From Triatoma infestans (Eukaryota > Arthropoda > Insecta > Hemiptera > Reduviidae): 64,000 nucleotides of DNA. The stretch's first letter is position 1. Every line of letters begins with the position of its first letter. Shown piece by piece: positions 55,860 through 64,000 of the stretch. The translations under genes were made by a program, and so were the position numbers. Below the pieces are notes generated by a model. It was not told the DNA's origin. It was given only the letters and a program-made list of their open reading frames with translations, and did no database searches. The stretch spans positions 1 through 64,000 of the forward strand of contig JAAEAF010006466.1 of NCBI GenBank assembly GCA_011037195.1. Reading direction: 5' to 3'.

Positions 55860-57030
55860 TATTATTGTATGAATGGAATAAAAAGAAGAAAATAATATAA
55901 ATAAATAATACAAAAATAAAGGAGTGACAAAATATTTTTTGGAAAGTCAATGAATATAAAGAGAGAATAGAATAATAATAATGAAAATGTTATAAATAAT
56001 GAAAAAGAATAATGAGTTGTATCAATAGGAAAACAATAACTAAAAATTTTTTGAAGTGCCTTAGCATAATCATTAGCTCGAAGATAATGAAAAAGTGCAC
56101 CAAAAAGTATACAAAAATTCGTAAGGCCTGAGGGCCAAGGCAGGAAGAAACGGAAAATATGTATAGGTTGCTATAATAAACATAGAAAAACATTGTCTAG
56201 TAAAGGGGCAGACAAAAAGGCAAAGCGCATTATCAGTTTCGCATTGACTGCGACAATCAACCAGGATATTGCCTGCCGTGTTTTAATAAACTTCATAACA
56301 TCAAATGAAGCAAGCAAGTTTTTTTAATGTTATTACTATGTTTTTTCAATAAACTAAAAACAAAAGTGGGTTCTAACACTAAAGTGCAATTTTTAGTGTT
56401 TTTTTTTTTATGTTATAGTTTTATTTTTATCGTATTATTTATTTTATTTGCTTATATTTTCATATTCTTACGGTTCTTATTACAAATACAGTATTTTTGT
56501 GAATTTCAAATGTGTTCTTATTCATAACCCAGAAAAAAAAAAATCGGGTGCAGGTGATGCTATTAAAAAAATACGGTTCTTGTACGCGGAGTCAAGTGCG
56601 TGCTAGTGGCCTCGTCTGTTAAATATAACAAACTAAGTAATGTAAATAGGTTCCCACTACAGAGAAAAAAATCACTAGATATCAGCGCTGCTTTCTTGAC
56701 CCCGGGGATGGGAACCTTCGTTTAAGGAATGTAATAGTTCTTACCTTAGGACAAGAATCGTATCAGAGGCAAGTTCATCAAATCAGCCACCGTAGTTAAC
56801 GTGTTAAGACAGCTTGAAATCTGAGGTTATTTTTTAATAAGTCACCAGATGAACTTCGAAGAGTTAATAAATCAAAAGAAGAATTAAAAAAGCTATCAAA
56901 TTTCAAGTGCTTGTAACAAGCAAGCAACATCTGTCTGAACTCCACTAAAGGCACTTTTACAGACCAGAGAGCCTTCATCGCCAGCCACACTTGTTATTCC
57001 ACGATTTTAGAGTTTTACAAATTCTATTTT
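55860..57030. other. AT-rich interval without recognised genes
   Basis: Mostly low-complexity A/T. 56573-56625 repeats text from 55225-55270, and 56690-56720 carries a TTGACCCCGGGG variant of the 55440 motif. No motif-bearing frame. Confidence 0.4.
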
Positions 57031-57034
57031 AAGT

Positions 57035-57860
57035 GCACTGAGTTTTGATGGCTCCGCACTTGTGATGGTTTGCTGGGGAGAGGAGTTGGTATAGGCACCA
57101 CTATATCTCTTGGAAGCACTCCATCAGTCTTTCAGGCTGAAATCATTCGTCTACTTACTGTGAGCCCTTGGGAATAAGAGCACAATGAACGAAGAATTGC
57201 AGTATTCACTAAGGGTGGCAGGAGGTGAACTGTGTCAGATGGAAGAAATGAAGAGGGCAAAAAGGGTAGGGTCCTCGCGGCCACCCAAACCGACCTTGAA
57301 CGTTTTTTTTGCGACATCACGTTCAAAAACACGCCCCTTTGGGGCCTATGATAAATACTTTGAACCCAAGGAACATTCTATTAGAGGAATATGGCGAAGC
57401 AGAAGTACTCCAAATTTTTTCTGGTGGTAGCCATTAATGGACTTTTACAATATAATCTCCCTGGCAAAAAACGAAAGATAAATTATGCCTTGGTCACACA
57501 GGAGACACTGCCTTTTAAGGGAGCGTGCGATTAAGCCCGCATTCAACTACTTTGGCCGCTTGCAATTTGGTCCCAAATCTGACGGCGAAGTGGGGATCTG
57601 GTAGCTCGTCTTCAACTCAGGCATTCTTTAAATGATACTAGGCCTGATGTGAGATGCATTCTAGGTGTGGGAGGCAAAGGTCACAAGGGCCTGGCCCATT
57701 GTTGGGCTCCCCAAAGTTCTAGATTTTTTGTTTTTAAATTTAAGGCGCGTTAACATCTACGGAAATTAGCGCCCGGAGCCTTCTCAGTGCACTGCCCATC
57801 ACCGGACAAAGAGCTATAGAGGCTCCTAGGAGGAGAAAATCTAAGAGGTGAACTGCTGGA
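57035..57860 (+). mobile_element. LINE RNase H scrap and following GC-rich repeat
   Basis: Plus 57060-57170 reads GRGVGIGTTISLGSTPSVFQ then AEIIRLL, matching the middle of an I/R1-type RNase H. Stops follow. 57745-57850 contains CTCCTAGGAGGAGAAAATCT, which matches 60975-61060 in reverse. Confidence 0.55.
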
Positions 57861-58560
57861 CTCTTACTCAGCTAATAATACCTTCCCTTCTAGATTTTAT
57901 TATTGTAATGGGTGCCCGAAGGAGTAGGATCTCAGCCAAAATGGCTCTTAGCCCCCGCACAAAAACCACTCCTAAGAAGCCCTACCGGTCTGGCAGCAAT
58001 ATCTTAAGATAATCTTACACCACCCTTGTCTTCAACTCCTTGCTTTAAGCGTGCAGCCCTCCCAAAATATAGGGACCTAGTATTGGCAAAACAGGAACAT
58101 TGACCTAGGTAGTTGGTACACTGTTTCTCTAACACCATCATCACAGTTTTGACACAAAGATGACTACACAATCCAAACAAGTGTGTCTCTTCAGTTATTA
58201 CACCCTACCAGGATTCTCAGTTGTATCCTACTCACGAAGAGAAGATATTTCTTTCTCCCTTTCCCCTGTCTTTATATCTTATTGTAGCCAACTTGGCCGC
58301 CCTTTCATATTCGCCAGTCCGGGTGAACTTTGCAGTGCTCCTCTGAGCGAGGCCTACGTGCACTTTCCATTAATTTAGAGCTCCCAACATGGCTTATTCA
58401 AAGTCTTTAGTGCAGCTTGACTATCACAGAATATCCTCACCACCAACTTCTGCCTGTTACTCTTTTACCATTCGGCATTTCGGCCAAAAACCCCTAGGAC
58501 AGACTATGGCTTCACCCTTTCAACATTTTGCATAGATAGCGAATTTATTTATTTATTCTT
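57860..58560. repeat. GC-richer retroelement-like sequence, unassigned
   Basis: Contains CTCCTCTGAGCGAGGC at 58337, also seen at 95-110. No domain is recognised in six frames. 58560-59100 is AT-rich and empty. Confidence 0.35.
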
Positions 58561-59129
58561 CTAAGTGTTCGAAGAAAAATTCATTACAAATTTATTGCTC
58601 TGATGATAATTTATTGGCAACACAATCCCACACCGTCAAAATTAAGTATGAGGTCTGTATTGCGATTACTTAAAGAGGGTACTTAGCGAAGAATTTTTTT
58701 TGTTGTCTGATTTTGTTTGTTTTCTAAATCGTATTTGTGCGAATTTTATTAATTCATTTAGATTCTGTTTTCAAAAAAGCTTAATTGGTGTCTCGGTTTG
58801 TTGGGTATTTTTTTTTTTAATGTTCCTAATACCAGGTTGTTAAAAATGTTCTTGTTCCTGAAAACAATGGCTGACCTTTGACGACAGATAATAAATCCTG
58901 ATTTGTTGGCTTTGTTTTTATAATTTATATCAATGTTCACTCTGATTAATCCTTGATTCAAGTTATCTACACAAAATATCTTTATCTCATTTGTTCATTA
59001 TAATTTGCAACCAAAAAGTCCGAAGAAAAAATTGTGATTCACCTAACTTCTGAGACTTATTGGTAAAAAAGAAAAAGAAAAGACAAATACGCAGTATTTT
59101 GGTTTAAAAAGTTTCAAAAGTGGAAGGGG

Positions 59130-59555
59130 GACACCAGCCTTCAGTTGAACCAAAGCGAGGGTGGTATCGTTTTGGTCGTCGATGATAAGGAATTGCTCGA
59201 ATATGTTAGAAGCAGGCTCAAGTATGTGACCACTTGAGAATTACCTACCTTAGTTAGAGAAGGTACTTCAACGGACCTCAAGTGGTAACGCTCGACCCCC
59301 ACGCTTAGGTCCCCGGGTTTGACAAAAGTTATGTATGTACCAGTATGCACCGGAGAAGGCTCCGAAGGTACAATAGATCTTTAAATAGTTCTCGTAGTGC
59401 ATTATCCCCCCTATCTGGAGGCGGCTTCAAACACCTCACAGTGAGCTGGGCCATCTGTGAAAGCTGGATGTAATTGATCCAGCATTTCCACATATTTGCA
59501 AACAAAAAATATGATCTTTTAGGTTTCCGCGGCCATTTTCATGAAAAACATTAAT
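59130..59555. repeat. Repeat with CCGCGGCCA motif
   Basis: Ends TTTTAGGTTTCCGCGGCCA at 59518-59536, identical to the motif at 1322-1340 beside the SINE head and a hammerhead pair. 59470-59500 resembles the hammerhead-unit tail (GATCCAGCATTTCCACATAT). Probably Penelope-related. Confidence 0.4.
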
Positions 59556-59699
59556 TAGAGGCTGAATATATTTGGTACTGGAACTGTATTATAATTAAAT
59601 AAAAAATGCTCTAAAATCCAAAAAATGATGACCCGGTTTTTGGGAAAAAGAATAAATTACAAGTGATGAAAAGTGGATATTTAAAAAAAAAAAAAACGA

Positions 59700-60070
59700 A
59701 CGCAATGTTTGGCTCATTTGTTATTACTAGGTTATTGCAGACGGCAAAAGCTGTCCACTCTAAACATTTTATTGAACAGTTGGACTAGGGTTTATGAAGA
59801 CATTAAAAGCAAGCCTATCCCGTTTTTAATCAACCAAAATAAAGCCCATCTGCAACATAATGCTGCCTAGGCAGAGTTAAAGTGGAGTAAGCGTTTTACC
59901 TCAGCCTGCGTATATAGTTCCGATGTTACACCACCTGATAACGGTAAAATTATGAAGCAATACGTTTAGGATGCTGAGGAATTGTTCGCTCTCAAAATCA
60001 AAAAAGTATGACAGCGTCGTCACCAAACTGAAATGCAGATGAAAGTAGTAGAAATAAGGGAATAAAGTCT
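59700..60070 (+). mobile_element. mariner-type transposase relic, very decayed
   Basis: Plus-strand pieces HFIEQLD, NKAHLQHNAA and, further on, ELKW and VYSSDVTPPDNG line up with the mariner D-N-A and YSPDLAPSDY blocks in order and spacing. The second catalytic Asp is not visible. Stops throughout. Confidence 0.5.
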
Positions 60071-60519
60071 TTGACTTTATATTTTAAAGAATAAAATTCA
60101 ACCGTTTTTTTATGCATAAAACTGTATAACAACCTGGTATATTGGATTTTACGGGAAAAAAGGTGAAAATCAAGAGAGAGAGAGAAAAAAAGAAATAAAC
60201 GTGCTCCTATTTTTTTTTGCGCAAGCGCATTGCAAACGATTTAATTGAAAAGAAAAAATGTTTTTTTTTTGGAAAAGAAAAAATTCAAAATAGATTTTCG
60301 ACAAAGGAAGCTAATCGTTTACACAATGGCACATTTTCGTCTTAAATATTTTTTTTTAATTCCACATTAACCAATATTATATAAATAAAAAATATCTAAG
60401 ATAATAAAGATTTCTATGCCCTAGATTTCTTATATCCCTTTAGTCTTTGACTTAAGATTTAGTCTGGAAATGAAAGAAAAAATCTAGACTCTTCCTCTTG
60501 AAGCCATTTTTTATTTTTT

Positions 60520-60690
60520 ACTTTCTCTTACTGCAGGTAAAAGGAAGTATAGGCGAGCGTTTCAAATTTTCCAACTGAGTTTTTCATCTTGGAAACACAT
60601 GTTCAAAAACTTGAAATTTCTTGTTTTTAAATTCTACCACGTTTAGGTATTCCATCGGTCTAAAATAAAGCAGCAACCTATCTTGGAGGA
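60520..60690. repeat. Family A terminal fragment
   Basis: TTTACTTTCTCTTACTGCAG, then GTAAAAGGAAGTATAGGCG, the palindromic family A junction in reverse orientation. Confidence 0.5.
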
Positions 60691-61130
60691 TATCCATGCA
60701 GGTCTGGGGTTTAGAATAGGCCTACTCCCGTCCAGGAAGTCGTAAAAAGCGAGTAAAGGACCAGGCTTCACTTGGCATATACCTATTCTATCCTATTACA
60801 ATGCTCTTTCCCTTCGATGGACCACCGAATTTAGCACTGCAGAGGATTATCTATTGCATTCTATTGGAAGATGCTGGAAAATTTGACCGTAGGCTCCGTA
60901 GTCCCAGTCCCTCAGGGATTCTCGACCCCTTACAATATTATCTGCAGACAAAGAAAGGGGATTGCGCGCTGCTCTTAGATTTTCTCTTCCTAGGAGCCTC
61001 TACAGTTCAACTGCCCGGTGATGGGCAGTGTTGTCTGCAGCTAGAGACCACTGCTCGGATGCCCTGTAATGTACTGGGAAGACTCTGGATAGCACAAAAG
61101 ATCTTTCGGTCACAGTGCACTATCTGCTAA
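60690..61130. repeat. Retroelement 5'-region module, copy 2
   Basis: 60690-60830 matches 50270-50400 (TTTAGAATAGGCCTACTCCC, then GTCGTAAAAAGCGAGTAAAG). 60960-61070 carries the CTCTTAGATTTTCTCTTCCT block shared in reverse with 57.8 kb. The open frame across it shows no known domain. Confidence 0.5.
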
Positions 61131-61400
61131 AAGAACCTAATCCCACAGACAAACCTTCCCATACTTTACATATATTTTGGCCTAGATAACATCTCCATGG
61201 AGACGCCCCATAACTTATCATAGATACCACTGAATTTTTCAATAATTCAGCCTAGACAACATAAATTTCTATGAGAATCTTTGTGCCCTTATTTTTAGAA
61301 AACTATTTTTCAATATGATTATCTTAAATTCCGTCAAACAGGAAGTTTTATATGTATAGCTACATGTAGGGCTTAACCGCTTGGGACAGAGAGCTTAAAA

Positions 61401-61464
61401 CACAATATTGTGAGCTAAATAGCTCTATAGTGAGTGAACTAACTATTTAGCTCACAATATTGTG
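61401..61464. repeat. Perfect 22-base inverted repeat (hairpin)
   Basis: CACAATATTGTGAGCTAAATAG (61401-61422; 22 bases, first 12 self-palindromic) is exactly complementary to 61443-61464, with a 20-base loop. CACAATATTG occurs again at 61481, followed by AGAGCTTAAA, which also precedes the hairpin. Confidence 0.85.
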
Positions 61465-62024
61465 CATACAAAAATACTTTGTGCCTACACAATATTGAGA
61501 GCTTAAACAATAAAAAGCTTAAATTTAACAATGAATAAAGCTTATAATATCTACTACTCTAGTCGCATAGTTTTGAGATCAAACATTTCATATTTAAACG
61601 ATATTATTGCATTTAAACTGCGTCTGTTACATGTTAAATAAACATTGCTAGGAATAAAGCCCAACGAAGCTCAATGAACTTAGTTCTTGAGATATGAATC
61701 TCTTGCTTGAGATATGAATCTTAAGTCAAAAACTATTTAGAAAAAAAATACTTTTATAAATTTAAAATTTAAAAAAGAATTATTATATATTATTTTAAAA
61801 ATAAAATTATTAATATTTTTTGGCTTGCTCACAACCAATTTAAATTGAAATTGGTAGACGTGAGAAGCCGGAGCGAGTCTCATTCGTTTGACATCTTTTT
61901 ACAAGATGGCCGACATTTGCTGAACGTACTACGCCCTAGTGTGCTGTCGCCTTCAATTAATGGTTCTAAAACAGAGAAACAAACAAAAAATGATAACGAT
62001 AAAGATAGAAAAATAAACACAAAA

Positions 62025-62905
62025 ATCTGGTGTGAAACACTCACACGACTTCTCCTACTCCAAGATTCTTTGAGTAGAAGAAAGATTCTTTTAAAACTGC
62101 AACGTTCCAAACTTTAATTAGGCTGGGCATAATAAAAACTGTTAGGGGTTAGACATATGTATATACCTAAGTGGATACTGCAGACGCCCTCTGACTCAAG
62201 ACCATGTAGCAGTTTAAATTTAAACTAACTTACAAATCTCCAATACCCCTCTAAAATAATTTTTTTGGAAAATGTTATAGATAAAAGTGATACGTTTCTA
62301 GCCATGCAGCAAACATTCTAAGTTTAAAGAAAATCGTTGTAACGGTTTTCAAAAAAAAAAACTCAAATACCTATTCAGTAAAGTTGCAATTCCGATTAAC
62401 CGATTTTCTTAAGATCTGGAATTCTATCAATGCTTGAAATAATTATTAATATTAGATAGGTGGTAAAACCATATGTCATACTAAAGTTATCTACAGCAAT
62501 GCATAATGTTACTGTTCCCCAGAACACCCTAAAAATCAATTTTCCCCGAAAAATGTTTCATATAAAAGTGAGAGGGATTTATGTGGTAGATAGTATACAA
62601 AGTTTAAAGAAAATCGTTGGAGCGGTTTTCGAGAAAATCACAAATACTAAAACTATTTAGTAAAGTCGTTTTTGAGTCTGATACGGTTTAGTACCTAAAC
62701 GGAACACCATGTTTGAGTTTCCTAAGACTTTTCGTTTTTTAGATATTCTGTTAAAACACAAACACACACACACACACAATTCGCTAAAAACATTTTTTTT
62801 ATACAGGGACCCCAAAACTTGTATTTCCGGTGAATCCTCAAGTTCGGAAATCTGGCACGATCATAATACTTCCTCAAAAATGCTGTTATTGTATAATCGA
62901 GTTCA
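62025..62905. repeat. Dispersed repeat family A, near full length
   Basis: Runs from ATCTGGTGTGAAACACTCAC through AAGTGATACGTTTCTAGCC, CGATTAACCGATTTTCTT, AAGTGAGAGGGATTTATGTG and a (CA)n run at 62760-62778 to TGTATTTCCGGTGAATCC and ATCTGGCACGATCATAATAC. This is the best single view of the family, about 870 bases. Intronic downstream of the NF1 exon. Confidence 0.7.
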
Positions 62906-62924
62906 ATATTACTAAAAATATTAC

Positions 62925-63111
62925 CTTTATCAGTTGGCGATCCCAATGTTAGACTGGATAACGATGATGATAGATTCATATTCGAAGAAACGCTTAACAT
63001 TGACGGATATTGTGCGATATCCTGTTCACCATCTTCCATTGGCATGCACATTTCTACCATGGCTTCCAGACAGTTTACAAAATGTTCTGCACTTTCCGCT
63101 GTACAGTTGGA
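62925..63111 (-). CDS. NF1: Neurofibromin C-terminal-region exon (partial gene)
   Basis: One 187-base exon with a pyrimidine-rich acceptor (TTTTTCAG) and donor GTAATA. It encodes 62 codons plus one base without a stop. The reading includes FVNCLEAMVEM, then YPSMLSVSSNMNLSSSLSS and LTLGSPTDK. In neurofibromin this corresponds to the block near the C-terminus where a helical segment is followed by a serine-rich SIxxNLNLSNSMTSL-like stretch. Neurofibromin is the RAS-GTPase-activating protein; its catalytic GRD would lie to the right, outside the window. The following exon(s), which would lie at lower coordinates, were not found between 49.1 and 62.9 kb. Identity rests on one short exon. Confidence 0.8.
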
Positions 63112-63569
63112 CTGAAAAATAAATTGATTAAAAACATCTGAAGTCTTTTATCAGTTGAGTAATATTGTGTTTATCAATTAAAATATGGATATCGTATGAT
63201 TTCATATATCACTAAAATTCTTATCAATTGAATGTCTTTGTATGAAATGATATGGTACATGATCTTTAATAAATGGAACTTAATAGTGATGTAAGATAAT
63301 TCTCATGGAAGATACGTGAGCATGATACTTTGCTTTAATTAGTTGGCCGGGCCAATTCCTATATCCCATAAAACATTTTCAGTGTTAGACTTTTACGTGA
63401 AAAAGCCCAAACTGAGTCTGAGTCATCATTACAAACCAAAACAATTCATCTGTAGGCTAGACTCAAGATCACAGACAATCAAGCCGCCAGAGAAAAACGA
63501 AACAGTGGCCAGATTTTGTATCGTTTTAATTACTTAAACAAATAAGCTATTATACTTAGTTTCATTGAA

Positions 63570-64000
63570 TGCAAAAAAAAAAAATCTGGTGTGAAACACT
63601 CACACGAGTTTCTCTTACTGCAGTTTACAAAATTGTGACTGACAATATTTATAGTTAGTATATCAAATTTAATGAAATTCGTCGGTGATTTCAGGGAAAA
63701 ACCCTCAAAAACTAAAAGAAACTTCAGTAAAAACGCACTTCCGGTTACCCGATCTTCTTCAAACACGGAATTTCAACAACATATTTAGTTCTAATTAATA
63801 TTATTTAGATGATAGAATTGTGTAATAAACTGAAATAGCACTTTAGGAAAAATCTTACCCCATCTCTCCTCCAAAATTGCCCTTAAATGAATTTTCCTGG
63901 AGAAATGTTTCAAATATAAGTTACAGCTCATTATATTTGTAGTTGATATAAGAAGTTTAAAGAAAATCGTTGGAGTTGTTTTCGAGGAAATCACCAAAAA
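63570..64000. repeat. Family A fragment at the window end
   Basis: AAATCTGGTGTGAAACACTC, then CACTTCCGGTTACCCGATCT and ATGTTTCAAATATAAGTTAC, running off the end. 63125-63570 is unassigned AT-rich intron. Confidence 0.6.

Noticed and set aside
61845..62117. A 90-codon frame (DVRSRSESHSFDIFLQDGRH) as a host gene
   Set aside because: Non-ATG start, and its end runs into family A terminal sequence; no domain recognised.

Overview
This 64 kb window is AT-rich nuclear DNA of an invertebrate animal, most likely an arthropod and probably an insect. It holds short exons with GT-AG introns and a very dense, mostly decayed load of transposable elements: LINEs, Gypsy-type LTR elements, Penelope-like elements, Tc1/mariner and hAT relics. 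One dispersed repeat family recurs roughly every few kilobases. I see no prokaryotic genes, rRNA, functional tRNA or CRISPR.

Four host genes can be read from spliced exons. (1) 707-7583, minus: eight phase-compatible exons of a voltage-gated calcium channel alpha-2/delta subunit (pre-VWA region, VWA domain with MIDAS, start of the Cache region), incomplete at both ends. (2) 19637-30624, plus: a complete but short XRCC4-like DNA-repair gene of five exons, with an apparent one-base frame slip at the start of exon 4 beside a long T run. (3) 34838-49100, minus: a complete eight-exon transaldolase of 324 residues with all phases intact. (4) 62925-63111, minus: one exon resembling the C-terminal region of neurofibromin (NF1); the rest lies outside the window or was not found. 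Two further possible coding fragments (18002-18297 and 18749-18940, minus) are not identified.

Mobile DNA fills the rest. From left to right: a tRNA-derived SINE head (about 1222); a Gypsy relic (8760-10697); a LINE with two ORFs (about 10900-15820); a hAT-type MITE with target duplication (17042-17577); a Tc1 relic (20050-20812) in XRCC4 intron 1; an antisense LINE (24500-28150) in XRCC4 intron 3; a second Gypsy relic with env-like tail (30780-34600); two Penelope-like GIY-YIG ends (35225-35930 and 40690-41150); a DUF4817-type transposase relic (36148-37095); mariner relics (38580-39775, 59700-60070); an LTR interrupted by a LINE 3' end (44508-46518); and RNase H-bearing LINE scraps near 23.7 kb and 57.1 kb.

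The most striking structure is a set of about a dozen hammerhead-ribozyme-like motifs (CUGANGA core, stem II, GAAA, then GUH). Five sites carry two copies in divergent, head-to-head inverted arrangement. They are probably Penelope-like pseudo-LTRs or a non-autonomous derivative. At least two copies keep every core residue.

Most of the host introns consist of these repeats, so gene length here is set by transposon load rather than by coding content. Coordinates of splice sites were read by eye and should be right to within about 2 bases; transposon boundaries are approximate.
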